Shown one piece after another: positions 25,090-33,127 of a stretch of 64,000 bases of DNA. The stretch is taken from assembly GCF_030127145.1 (NCBI RefSeq), contig NZ_CP126158.1, positions 1,612,001-1,676,000 of the forward strand, given 5' to 3'. The notes beneath the pieces are model-generated. The model was not told the DNA's origin. It ran no database searches and saw only the letters and a program-made list of their open reading frames with translations. The DNA is from Halobaculum halobium. GTDB taxonomy: Archaea > Halobacteriota > Halobacteria > Halobacteriales > Haloferacaceae. Positions within the stretch are counted from its first letter, which is position 1, and each line of letters begins with the position of its first letter. The position numbers were made by a program, and so were the translations under genes.

Positions 25090-25878
25090 ATGGCCGGTTT
25101 CGAACGGCGGACGCTAGCGTCGTCCGTCGAGGCTGTCCGCGAGGTGTACGCCCCGAACAGCGTCGTCCTCGACGCAGGTGCGGACTTCGAGACGCTCCCG
25201 CCGGAGGCGGCCGAGGAGCTCGGCCTGCTGGTCGACGCCCTCGATCCAGCCGCGTACCCGACGGCGTGGCTCCCCGACGACGCGCCCGCCCAGCTTCGTC
25301 GCTACGCGGGCTCCGATTTCACCATCGGGATGCCCGGGGACGGGACCGTCGTGTGGACGCGCCAGACGACGCCGCCGACGGTCATCGCGAAGAAGCGCGC
25401 GGAGGGGACGCCCGACGACTTCCTCGCGTTCCTGCTGGCCGAGGCATTCGTCGAACTGTCGCTGGAGGCGCCCGAGCACTTTCTCCCCTTCTTCGGCGAG
25501 TCGTACCGCGATCTCGCGGCGGCGACGCCGCTCGGCCCAAACGAGACCTACCAGCTCGCGGCGGCGTTGTTCGACGCCTGGGTCGGCATCCAGACGCGCG
25601 AGGTGTTCGAGGGATGGGAATCCGACCACCCTGAGATCTACGCCGCGTGGACCGACGCGGGCGATCAGCTCGTCGATCGCCTCGAAACCCTCTCGGGCGA
25701 CGTCGCGCGCGGCGACCGCTCTTTCACCGCCGCGACCGAGTACGCCTGCGCGGCGGTGAAACACGACCTCGACCTCCCGGCGCCGTTCTCCGCGCTGGAC
25801 ACCGACGCCTACCGGGACCACGGCGCCGATTACGCGGTCCGCTGGGCACAGAAGACGTTCGAGAAGCTCGCTGAGTAA
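25090..25878 (+). CDS. Conserved haloarchaeal protein (DUF7089-like)
   Basis: A 262-residue soluble acidic protein. Typical blocks are VVLDAGADFETLPPEAAEELGLLVDALDP, YAGSDFTIGMPGDGTVVWTRQTTPPTVI and a C-terminal YAVRWAQKTFEKLAE. I recall such proteins as DUF7089, a family found only in haloarchaea. No catalytic motif is evident. It is downstream of the 29-residue membrane peptide. The convergent gene at 26672 belongs to DUF7090, a family often found beside this one. Confidence 0.78.
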   Translation: MAGFERRTLASSVEAVREVYAPNSVVLDAGADFETLPPEAAEELGLLVDALDPAAYPTAWLPDDAPAQLRRYAGSDFTIGMPGDGTVVWTRQTTPPTVIAKKRAEGTPDDFLAFLLAEAFVELSLEAPEHFLPFFGESYRDLAAATPLGPNETYQLAAALFDAWVGIQTREVFEGWESDHPEIYAAWTDAGDQLVDRLETLSGDVARGDRSFTAATEYACAAVKHDLDLPAPFSALDTDAYRDHGADYAVRWAQKTFEKLAE

Positions 25879-25894
25879 CGGGAAGCGGATCGTG

Positions 25895-26032
25895 TCGAGG
25901 GCGGAAAGCGGGTCATTTCGAGGGCGGAAAGCGGGTCATTTCGAGGGCGGAAAGCGGGTCATTTCGAGGGCGAAAAGTGGATCATTTCGAGGGCGAAAAG
26001 TGGATCATTTCGAGGGCGGAAAGCGGGCCATT
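25895..26032 (+). repeat. 23-base tandem repeat, six copies
   Basis: Units begin at 25895, 25918, 25941, 25964, 25987 and 26010. The unit is TCGAGGGCGGAAAGCGGGTC plus ATT; copies 4-5 carry the variant AAAAGTGGATC and the last ends GCCATT. The array is head-to-tail with no spacers, in the gap between convergent genes. Because 23 is not a multiple of three it cannot encode a peptide repeat. Confidence 0.93.
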
Positions 26033-26084
26033 CCGGTGGCAGGAAGCCTATCGTCTCAGGAGCGGAAGGCCGGCTTGCTCGGCG

Positions 26085-26672
26085 TCACTCCTCGGGGAGT
26101 TCGACGGTCGCGTCGCCGTCGTCGGTGAGGTCGATCACCACGTCGAACAGCTCTCGGAACCGTCGGATCTCGTCGTCGTCGTGGACCTCCCGCGAGAGGT
26201 GGAACAGCCCGACTGCGTCGTATTCAGTCAAGAGGTCGAGCATCTGGCTCGCGGCGTCGCGGACGCCGTCGACATCGGCGTAGTAGGCCAACTCGGTGAG
26301 CGAGTCGACGCTGATCCGGCGCTTTCCGGCGTGGGAAGCGAGGAACGATTCCACCTGTTCGACGACGCCGTCGAGGTCGTCGGGGGCGGAGACGTAGTGG
26401 AAGTGGTCGGAACTCCGCCTGGAATACCCCCGCTCGACTGAGATCGTGTCGAGGATCTCCGCGCGCGACTCATCGACGTCGTAGTGTTCGAGCTTCTGCT
26501 CGACCTCGCGGGCGGTGGTTCGCGTGGAGACGACGAGGAAGTTGTCGGTGTCGGCTTTCAAGAAATCCGTGTCGATTCGATCGGTCTCGCCGATGCTCGG
26601 GTGAAGAAGCAGCACCCCTGTTCCGCCGGGGATCGTCGTGTCGGCGTCGCCGACGGCGAGCGTGTAGTCCAT
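26085..26672 (-). CDS. KaiC/RecA-like domain protein without Walker A (DUF7090-like)
   Basis: A 195-residue soluble protein with the strand-helix rhythm of a KaiC/RecA core: GTGVLLLHPSIGETDRIDTDFL, NFLVVSTRTTAREVEQKL and RRISVDSLTELAYY (Walker B-like). The nucleotide loop (HPSIGETD) lacks GKT, so ATP binding is doubtful. Haloarchaeal relatives are annotated as DUF7090 or HTR-like proteins. I chose ATG 26672 because the TATA box is 28 bases upstream; ATG 26678 is the alternative. Function unknown, perhaps regulatory. Confidence 0.8.
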   Translation of the reverse strand: MDYTLAVGDADTTIPGGTGVLLLHPSIGETDRIDTDFLKADTDNFLVVSTRTTAREVEQKLEHYDVDESRAEILDTISVERGYSRRSSDHFHYVSAPDDLDGVVEQVESFLASHAGKRRISVDSLTELAYYADVDGVRDAASQMLDLLTEYDAVGLFHLSREVHDDDEIRRFRELFDVVIDLTDDGDATVELPEE

Positions 26673-26696
26673 GTACATGACAGCGACCGCTTGAAC

Positions 26697-26703
26697 TTAA
26701 ATT
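26697..26703 (-). promoter_or_regulatory. TATA box for the DUF7090-like gene
   Basis: Minus strand AATTTAA, centred 28 bases before ATG 26672, in a GC-rich context; decides the start choice. Confidence 0.6.
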
Positions 26704-26796
26704 CCGCTGCGCTTCTCGGGACCGCCGTTCCGTTCGTTCGACGGCGATCGTCTCACGATCGTCGGAGCGATTCGACGGGCTCGCTACCCTGCTGAC

Positions 26797-27978
26797 TCAG
26801 AACTCCGCCTGCACGATCTCGAGCACCTCCTCGCGGTCGTCCCAAGAGACGAAGATCGCAACGGAGGTGGCGGAGGTGATGATATCGTGAACGTTGATTC
26901 CCGCGTCCGCGAGCGGGCCGACGATGCTGGAGACTACCCCCGGTTGGTTCGGAAGTTCCCCGCCCATGACGCGGATGACGGCGTAGTCGTTCGTGGTGCT
27001 GACCGACGACAGCGAGCCGTCGCCGACGACGACCTCGTCGTGGAGGGCCGCCTCCGCGCGGTCAGAGACATCCGTGTCGACGTAGAACGTCACCGAGTCC
27101 ATCCCCGAGGCGACGGCGTCGATGTTGATATCCCCTTTGCGGAGCGCCTCCGAGAGGTCCGCAAGGATCCCGGGTCGGTTGCGGATCGCGCGCCCGGCGA
27201 CGGTGATGCACGCCAGGGGGTCCTCACGCATGTCGATGAGATTCTCGAAGCTCCCCTCGATCCGCGTGCCGCCGCCGAGGAGGTCGCCGTGCTGGTAGTG
27301 AACCACGCGGACGTCGAGCTCCTCGTCTTTGTACACGAGCGCCGATGGCGCGATCACCTCGGCGCCGCGGAACGAGAGGTTCCGCAGTTCGTCGACGGTG
27401 ATGGTTGCGACGTTGCGCGCCCCCTCGACGACGTGGGGGTCACCGGTCATGACGCCCTCCACGTCGGTGACGATCACGACCTCGTCGGCGTCCATGTACC
27501 TGCCGAGCATCACGGCGGTCGTGTCCGAGCCGCCGCGCCCGAGCGTGGTTACCTCGCCGTCGATCGTCTGGGCGAGAAAGCCCGTGATGACCGGGACGAC
27601 ACCGTCCATCTCCGCGGCCAGCGCGGCCGCACGCTCCTTCGTCGCTTCGACGTCGACCTCCCCGACCTGGTTGGTGATCACGGGCCACTCGTCGCGCCCC
27701 GGTTCGAGGAACACCGCGTTCACGCCCCGGGCGGCCAGCGCCGCCTTCAACATGCGCACGGAGGTTCGCTCGCCCATCGAGACGATCTCCGCGCGGTCCT
27801 TGTCGCCGATTTCGAAGGTAATCTCGTCGATGAGATCGTCGGTGGTCGATCCCATCGCGCTCGCGACGACGGCGATCTCGTGACCGGCCTCGACGGCTGC
27901 GGCGATCGAGTCGGCCGCGCGCTCCACGCGGTCGCCCGACCCGAGCGAGGTCCCCCCGAACTTCGCGACGACACGCAT
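26797..27978 (-). CDS. Aspartate kinase
   Basis: Phosphorylates aspartate, the first step toward lysine, threonine and methionine. The 393-residue protein has the N-terminal KFGGTSLGSGDRVE motif, the catalytic-domain SMGERTSVRML and GRGGSDTTAVML segments, TDVEGVMTGDP, and two C-terminal ACT domains (about 255-320 and 325-393, beginning ITVAGRAIRNRPGILADLSEAL and YAVIRVMGGELPNQPGVVSSIV). The ACT domains imply feedback control by an amino acid, probably threonine or lysine. It stands alone, with no neighbouring biosynthetic genes. Start is the ATG at 27978. Confidence 0.94.
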   Translation of the reverse strand: MRVVAKFGGTSLGSGDRVERAADSIAAAVEAGHEIAVVASAMGSTTDDLIDEITFEIGDKDRAEIVSMGERTSVRMLKAALAARGVNAVFLEPGRDEWPVITNQVGEVDVEATKERAAALAAEMDGVVPVITGFLAQTIDGEVTTLGRGGSDTTAVMLGRYMDADEVVIVTDVEGVMTGDPHVVEGARNVATITVDELRNLSFRGAEVIAPSALVYKDEELDVRVVHYQHGDLLGGGTRIEGSFENLIDMREDPLACITVAGRAIRNRPGILADLSEALRKGDINIDAVASGMDSVTFYVDTDVSDRAEAALHDEVVVGDGSLSSVSTTNDYAVIRVMGGELPNQPGVVSSIVGPLADAGINVHDIITSATSVAIFVSWDDREEVLEIVQAEF

Positions 27979-28140
27979 TACGACTGCACCCCGCCCGCCA
28001 GCGGTGGACGTACGTCAGATTCTCCGCGATTCATGCCGCCGGATAACACCGGTTCGCGTTTAACGCTGTCCTCTCTCACAAGGGTCGCCGGACGCGATCG
28101 TGTCCAGCGTCGCCACCGGCGTCGCGGGAGCAGACGACGC

Positions 28141-28184
28141 GATGAGGCTGGACAGCGGATGCGATGAGGCTGGACAGCGGATGC
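28141..28184 (+). repeat. 22-base perfect direct duplication
   Basis: GATGAGGCTGGACAGCGGAT plus GC occurs twice in succession in the gap upstream of the DUF2391 gene, probably a recent slippage duplication. Confidence 0.8.
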
Positions 28185-28249
28185 GATGACGCGACGCCAG
28201 ACGACGTAGCAACGTGGGGTGTTTTCACCTTCCACTGTAACGGGCCGAT

Positions 28250-28690
28250 ATGGTCGGACGCAGCCGCCGGTTCGCCTTCGCGGACACCGCCCAGCAGATC
28301 GTCGGCGGCTTCCTGCTCGCGGGACCGTTCGTCGTCACCGACGAGGTGTGGGGGCTCGCCGTCGGGATGGCGTGGTATCAGGCGGTCGTGACCGTCGGCA
28401 TCGTCCTCGCGGTCGGCTACGGCGCGCTGTACAAGGCCGACGACGACCGCGACCCGGACCGCGAGGCGGAGGTCGGCGGGGTACCGCTGCGGTTCGTCTC
28501 ACTCATCGTCGTCTCGTATCTCTCCGTCGGGATCCTCGCGCTGTCGTTCGACGCGCCCGCGACGCTCATCCCGAACCACGTCGACCCGCCGGTGTCGATG
28601 CGCGATCAGGTGTACATCACGCTGAAGGCGATGAGCGTCGGCTCCGTCTTCTCGGTGATCGGTGCGGCGACGGCGGACTCCGTGTTCTGA
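28250..28690 (+). CDS. Integral membrane protein (DUF2391-like)
   Basis: A 146-residue protein with four predicted transmembrane helices. It opens FAFADTAQQIVGGFLLAGPFVVTDEVWGLA and ends LKAMSVGSVFSVIGAATADSVF. A charged loop with many Asp, Arg and Glu residues lies between helices two and three. The pattern resembles DUF2391 membrane proteins. A TTTTCAC element about 29 bases before the ATG may be its promoter. Function unknown. Confidence 0.75.
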   Translation: MVGRSRRFAFADTAQQIVGGFLLAGPFVVTDEVWGLAVGMAWYQAVVTVGIVLAVGYGALYKADDDRDPDREAEVGGVPLRFVSLIVVSYLSVGILALSFDAPATLIPNHVDPPVSMRDQVYITLKAMSVGSVFSVIGAATADSVF

Positions 28691-28774
28691 GCGCGAGGAT
28701 TCCGCGGCTCGAGCCGGCGAACTACGTGTTCCGAGAAGCCGACGCTACGTGCTCGCGCTACTCCCCGTAACCGT

Positions 28775-28856
28775 CACCTCCCGCGTCACCGTTCGCGACC
28801 CCACCTCCCGCGTCATCTTGTGCAACGGTCACCTCCCGCGACCGCCACCTCCCGTG
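28775..28856 (+). repeat. Four scattered CACCTCCCGCG repeats
   Basis: The 11-base motif occurs at 28775, 28802, 28830 and (as CACCTCCCGTG) 28846, in the gap between the DUF2391 gene and the convergent TM2 gene. Spacing is uneven (27, 28, 16). Probably non-coding low-complexity sequence. Confidence 0.55.
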
Positions 28857-28881
28857 ACCGCCGCCTTCGCCTGCTACATCG

Positions 28882-30276
28882 TCACCCACCGTACTGCCGC
28901 TGGAACTCCTCTTCCGACTTCGTGAGGTAGATGACCGCTTCGATGAGAGCGATCGTTGCGGGGATGAACGTCCACGACAGCAGCAGGTACAAGATTCCGC
29001 GACCGGTGTTCCCGAGGTAGAAGTGGTGGGCGCCGATGAACCCGAGGAAGATGGCGAGCAGCGCCGCGCTGGTCTTGTCTTTCGATCCGGATGCGGACGC
29101 GGACGTGTCCGACTGACGAACGCCACACTCCGGACAGAGTTCGGCCTGCTCTTTGATCACGGAACCGCAACTAGAGCAGTACATCTCGTCGGCGCCCGCG
29201 GTTCGACTGGTTCCGCCTCGGGTCTCGTCGGGTCGACCGCTGGCGACGTCCGCGTTCGCGTCGGTGGACGCGTCCCTCCCGCCGCTCCGATCGGGTTCGG
29301 CCCGCGCGGAGTCCGCCGTCGCGCCTCTCGAATCGGACGCTTCCTCGTCGTCGCCCTCGCGGTCGCCGGAATCGCTTCCGGGACCCGCTCCGGGGGATTC
29401 GCCGCCGGAGTGGCGCTCGTCGCTTTCGGGCTCCCGAGTCCCGGTCGGTCGGCTCGCGGCAGCATCCCCGGCGGCGTCCGCCCCTGTCCGTGCGTCTCCT
29501 CGATTCCCGTCGGTCGGGGTCGCGCCGGCGGTCCTCCCCGCCGGTTCGTCTTCGGCGCCCGCAGTCGTCGACGGCTCTGCGTGGTCACCGTCTGCGCTCG
29601 ACACGTCGTCGGGGTCTTCCCCCTCGTCCCCGAATCCCCAGCCGCTGTCGGCGGCCGCTCCCGACCCCGATGCCGATCGGGATGTCGACGCGGACGCGGT
29701 GGCGTCACCGCCGTCGATACCGCCGTCGCCGGCGGCGCTCGCACCCTCGCCGGTCGGCGCGTCGTCGAAGCCCCACGTCCCGCCGGCGTCGGTTCCGTCG
29801 TCGCCGAACCCCCAGCCGTCGTCGCGGTCGGCGCCGACGGCGTCGTCGCGGTCGGCGCCGACGGCGTCGTCGCCGCCGAAGGGACCGCCGTCGTCGCCGA
29901 AACCGCCGCCGCTCGTCTCGGCGGCCGCGAAGGAGTCCACGCCGCCGGTTCCCCTCTGGCCGACGCCGCCTCGACCGCCGGCGGTCGAAAACGAGACCGA
30001 ACCCGCGGTGATCGTCGCCGCCACGCGGCCGGAGCCGTCGGTCGGATCGAACCGTTCGGTCGCCTCCGGACCGTCTCTGACCTGTACCCCGATCTCGACC
30101 GGGCCGTCGACCGACTCCGACCACTCGCGTCGCGCCCCGGGATCGAGCGTCACCCGATCGACGAACAAGACGTCCCCGCCGGTGCGACACCCGACGTTCG
30201 CCGTCGTCCGCGACCCCGTCTCGTTGACGACGGCGATCGCGAGGTCGTCGGGGAGGTTTTCGTCAATCCAATCCAT
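28882..30276 (-). CDS. Zinc-ribbon and TM2-domain membrane protein with long disordered linker
   Basis: A 464-residue protein in three parts. Residues 1-100 form a small beta-rich domain (LAIAVVNETGSRTTANVGCRTGGDVLFVDRVTL). About 110-375 is a very acidic Gly/Asp/Ser linker with repeated WGFGDDG-like motifs. The C-terminus has a zinc ribbon (MYCSSCGSVIKEQAELCPECGVRQ) and then a TM2 domain, two helices split by GAHHFYLGNTGRGILY. TM2 proteins sit in the membrane with unknown roles. ATG 30276 (MDWIDENLPDD) was chosen; a longer start would cross the promoter. A typical haloarchaeal TM2 protein is far shorter, so the linker is the unusual part. Confidence 0.83.
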   Translation of the reverse strand: MDWIDENLPDDLAIAVVNETGSRTTANVGCRTGGDVLFVDRVTLDPGARREWSESVDGPVEIGVQVRDGPEATERFDPTDGSGRVAATITAGSVSFSTAGGRGGVGQRGTGGVDSFAAAETSGGGFGDDGGPFGGDDAVGADRDDAVGADRDDGWGFGDDGTDAGGTWGFDDAPTGEGASAAGDGGIDGGDATASASTSRSASGSGAAADSGWGFGDEGEDPDDVSSADGDHAEPSTTAGAEDEPAGRTAGATPTDGNRGDARTGADAAGDAAASRPTGTREPESDERHSGGESPGAGPGSDSGDREGDDEEASDSRGATADSARAEPDRSGGRDASTDANADVASGRPDETRGGTSRTAGADEMYCSSCGSVIKEQAELCPECGVRQSDTSASASGSKDKTSAALLAIFLGFIGAHHFYLGNTGRGILYLLLSWTFIPATIALIEAVIYLTKSEEEFQRQYGG

Positions 30277-30303
30277 TAGTGGTGGCAGATCCGGTCGGAC
30301 GGT

Positions 30304-30310
30304 CTTAATT
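30304..30310 (-). promoter_or_regulatory. TATA box for the TM2 gene
   Basis: Minus strand AATTAAG, centred 31 bases before ATG 30276, in GC-rich sequence. Confidence 0.55.
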
Positions 30311-30347
30311 CCCCGACACAAACGGCTCCCGATAGCGCCTGACTCGA

Positions 30348-30462
30348 TCGACCAGTCACCGTCCTCGGCACGCCGATAGTCGACCGCTCACTGCCCGTTG
30401 GCGAACCGATCGTCGACCGGTTACCGTCCGTCAGCACGTCGACGGTCGACCGCTCACCGTCC
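30348..30462 (+). repeat. 17-base motif repeated four times at 32-33-base spacing
   Basis: TCGACCGCTCACCGTCC-like copies start at 30348, 30380, 30413 and 30446. The last copy runs into the 3' end of the phosphoesterase gene. The sequence between copies varies. The regular period of about three helical turns may indicate a tandem duplication now decaying. Confidence 0.6.
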
Positions 30463-31146
30463 CTCGGCGAGGCGGCTCCCGATCCGCTCTGGAAGGCCGG
30501 CGTCGGCGACGGCGTCGGCGACGGCGTCTGTGTCGTACTCGACGCGTCGCTCCTCGACCTCGCGAGCGTCGACGTCCAGAACGGCGTACGCCGCGCGCGG
30601 ATCGCCGTCGCGCGGCTGCCCGACGCTCCCCGGGTTCACGACCGCGCCCTCGGGAAACACCCCGTGGTGCTGGACGTGCGTGTGCCCGAGCACGAGCGCG
30701 TCGAGGTCGCCCTCGTCGACGCCGAGGCGATCGGCCGCCCTCGCGACGAGGCCGCCGGAAAACTCCCGCCGGCGCGTGTAGTGGTCCGGGTCGTCCGGGT
30801 GCCCGTGGACCACCGCGACGCGCCCGTCGGCGACCGTCCGCCGTTCGGGGAGTCCGCCGAGCCAGGCGAGTGCGTTCTCGTCGAGGCTCGTCCGGGCGTG
30901 TTCGACGCCCGCGAGGGCCATCGGGTTGAACCCGGTCGCCGACCCGGTGGCGACCGCCCGATCGTGGTTCCCTTGGACGGTCGGCACCGATCGCTCGCGG
31001 AGCGCCGCGACGCACTCGGCCGGCCAGGGGTTGTATCCCACCACGTCGCCCGCGCAGACGAGTCCGTCCACGGGCGGCATGTCATCGAGGACGGCTTCCA
31101 GTGCGATGCGGTTGCCGTGGACGTCCGAGAGGAGGCCGAGTCGCAC
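30454..31146 (-). CDS. Metallophosphoesterase of the YfcE/MJ0936 type
   Basis: A 230-residue calcineurin-like phosphoesterase. Metal ligands are visible in order: LLSDVHGN, GDVVGYNPWP, GNHD, VHGHPDDPDHY and GHTHVQHH, ending in NPGSVGQPRDGDP. These are the motifs of archaeal phosphodiesterases that hydrolyse cyclic or model nucleotides with Mn or Ni. I chose GTG 31146 (MRLGLLSDVHGN) because the family starts at this point; a GTG at 31233 would add 29 untypical residues. Natural substrate unknown. Confidence 0.88.
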   Translation of the reverse strand: MRLGLLSDVHGNRIALEAVLDDMPPVDGLVCAGDVVGYNPWPAECVAALRERSVPTVQGNHDRAVATGSATGFNPMALAGVEHARTSLDENALAWLGGLPERRTVADGRVAVVHGHPDDPDHYTRRREFSGGLVARAADRLGVDEGDLDALVLGHTHVQHHGVFPEGAVVNPGSVGQPRDGDPRAAYAVLDVDAREVEERRVEYDTDAVADAVADAGLPERIGSRLAEGR

Positions 31147-31252
31147 GTGATCGTAGACGCACTCGGGGGTAGTAGGTCCGGCGGCGTTCGGCGCCAACTG
31201 CTCCGACCGGTTCTCTTCGGAGCGGAAGTCCACGGATCACCCCGACTCCGGC

Positions 31253-32296
31253 TCATCCTAATTCGAGCATCTCCATACAGTCGAGATGTGCCTCCAACGC
31301 GGGGTTCGACCGGTACGTCACCGTCTCGGTGTCCGGATCGTACCGGATCACGTTCGCCTCCTGCAACTTCGGGAGATGCGTGTGAACGAGTTGAAGATCG
31401 ATACGGTCGGTGCTGTCGGAGGTCACCGAGGGGGCGGTACTCACTCGATTGAGTACGACGTCGACCAACTCGTCGAGCGGGATCTCATCGTCGGGCCGCC
31501 CCCGCAGTTCGTACAACAGCGTCCGCCGAACAGGGTTGCCGACCAGATCCAGCACCGTGTCGAACGAGTACGGCAGCGAAACCGCGTCCGGCGGATCGGC
31601 CTCGCGAGACGTGCGCCCGGGTCGGCTGTCGACAGTCTCCCGGAACGACGGTTCGACAGTCGCGGACTCCGCCGTCGAGACGGTCCAGCCGTCGCTGGTG
31701 CGCTCGAGCACCGCGTCGTACAGCGGCCGGAGCATCGCGAGCAGCGACTCCGGGCAGTCAGCGGGGTCCACGTGGTGGTGTGCGAACACGCCCAGATCAG
31801 TACACAGCGTGTTCAGCGCTCGAACGAGATCGACGAGATCCTGCGCCGTGTAGCGATCCACCAGGGTTTCCAACGAGTCCACACACAGCTGCGTCCGGTG
31901 GTCGGTGTCGGTCCACGCGCCGATCTGCGCCCCGATCTTCACGGCGAAGTCCAACAGATCGGCGTCGGCAGCGATCGACTCGAGCGTGATCGAGGGTGCC
32001 GAGGAGACGGCGCGCGCGCCCGCTCCGGCGCCGGTCCCTCTAGTGTCGACAGGTCGGGCGTCGATGATCGCGGCCCGCGCCGGCAACTCCGCCCCGACGT
32101 GCTCCTGCCACCCGCCGAGCCTGTCGTCTGGCCCCTTGTTCAACGTCACACAGATCACGTCTGGATGGGGTGGACTGTGACGCGTGATCAATTCAGCACA
32201 CGCCGTCGAGTCCGCACACGAGTGGGACGGAGCGACGAGCAGGACAGTCGATGCGTCGCCGATCGATTCTGTGATGGTGGCGTTGTTTCCAGTCAT
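31253..32296 (-). CDS. KaiC-like (DUF7504) protein with C-terminal winged helix (DUF7344)
   Basis: A 347-residue two-part regulator. The N-terminal half is a RecA/KaiC-like fold (STVLLVAPSHSCADSTACAELI, VICVTLNKGPDDRLGGW, THLCVDSLETLVDRY-like region) without a proper Walker A, matching haloarchaeal DUF7504 proteins. The C-terminal half (about 250-347) is a DUF7344-type winged helix: LVGNPVRRTLLYELRG, LVHTHLPKLQEANVIRYDPDTETV. It probably binds DNA and responds to an unknown cue. ATG 32296 was chosen from the TATA position. It is likely monocistronic. Confidence 0.78.
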   Translation of the reverse strand: MTGNNATITESIGDASTVLLVAPSHSCADSTACAELITRHSPPHPDVICVTLNKGPDDRLGGWQEHVGAELPARAAIIDARPVDTRGTGAGAGARAVSSAPSITLESIAADADLLDFAVKIGAQIGAWTDTDHRTQLCVDSLETLVDRYTAQDLVDLVRALNTLCTDLGVFAHHHVDPADCPESLLAMLRPLYDAVLERTSDGWTVSTAESATVEPSFRETVDSRPGRTSREADPPDAVSLPYSFDTVLDLVGNPVRRTLLYELRGRPDDEIPLDELVDVVLNRVSTAPSVTSDSTDRIDLQLVHTHLPKLQEANVIRYDPDTETVTYRSNPALEAHLDCMEMLELG

Positions 32297-32321
32297 GAGA
32301 CAAGAATACAACACACCACCC

Positions 32322-32328
32322 GATAAAC
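32322..32328 (-). promoter_or_regulatory. TATA box for the DUF7504 gene
   Basis: Minus strand GTTTATC, centred 29 bases before ATG 32296; a textbook leaderless promoter position. Confidence 0.6.
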
Positions 32329-32400
32329 GTACCCCGGCCGACAGTTCCGCCGGCTGACGGGCTGGCTTCCCGTTTCGATCCGTTCAGCCTCCGCTGTTGC

Positions 32401-32985
32401 TCACTCCTCGCTCGTGTTTTGCACGGCGAAGGAACTCCCGCTGTCACTGACGTGGACCCCCGCTGCGCAGACGGCGTGTTCGTACTCGAGTCCGTACGCG
32501 GTCCGCGCGGCCGCCACTGCGGTCCGCGGCTCGAACTCGAACGCTCGGGGCTCGTCCTCCTCGTACGTCGCCACGAGGTGTGGTTCGTCGACCTCGTGGA
32601 CCACCAGCGCGTCGCGGCGGACGATCCCCACGTAGCCGGCACCCTCCTCGACGATTCCCGCGACGCGCGGGGTGTCGTAGTCGTCCTTCTCGTAGTCCAT
32701 CGCGTGCAGCGCCTCGACGAGCGCGTCGCGGGCGGGGTACCCGCGGTCGTACTTCTCGGCGATCGGGTCCACGTGCGAACCGTTGCCGACGACGGCGCCC
32801 TCGCCCGCCGCCCGCGCGCAGTTGTACGAGACGTACGGGTTGTCCGTCTCCTCGGCGTCGGCCGTCGGGACCACGGTGAGCGTGTCGTCGCCGCGCCGCG
32901 TCACCTTGCGGTTCGGGAACGAACGCGAGGAGACGCGGTACGCGCCGACCTTCGGCCCGATGACGACGAACCGTCCGATGTACAT
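32401..32985 (-). CDS. purO: IMP cyclohydrolase, archaeal type
   Basis: PurO closes FAICAR to IMP, the last step of purine synthesis in many archaea, replacing the C-terminal activity of bacterial PurH. The 194-residue product starts [20 protein letters not shown] and contains the family blocks [49 protein letters not shown] and [16 protein letters not shown]. The length is normal. ATG 32985 is supported by a TATA box 40 bases upstream. No other purine genes are adjacent. Confidence 0.95.
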   Translation of the reverse strand: MYIGRFVVIGPKVGAYRVSSRSFPNRKVTRRGDDTLTVVPTADAEETDNPYVSYNCARAAGEGAVVGNGSHVDPIAEKYDRGYPARDALVEALHAMDYEKDDYDTPRVAGIVEEGAGYVGIVRRDALVVHEVDEPHLVATYEEDEPRAFEFEPRTAVAAARTAYGLEYEHAVCAAGVHVSDSGSSFAVQNTSEE

Positions 32986-33021
32986 ACACGACTGTGTATC
33001 ACGAGCGGACAAGTAGATGAT

Positions 33022-33029
33022 GATATATG
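33022..33029 (-). promoter_or_regulatory. TATA box for purO
   Basis: Minus strand CATATATC, 40 bases before the ATG, predicting a short leader of about 12 bases. Confidence 0.5.
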
Positions 33030-33127
33030 CACGTGTGCGGAAACTCGCGCGACGAACCGCACTCCTCGTTGCTGAATGAATGTTCAGAATATTTATCCGG
33101 GCGGTCACCGTCATTCGATCGAAACCC

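Noticed and set aside
25895-26032. The 23-base repeat as a CRISPR array
   Set aside because: Units abut without spacers and there are no cas genes.
28215-28245. Another ORB-like site near TTCCACTGTAACGGG
   Set aside because: It lacks the GAAAC core and the following G-run, so the match is weak.
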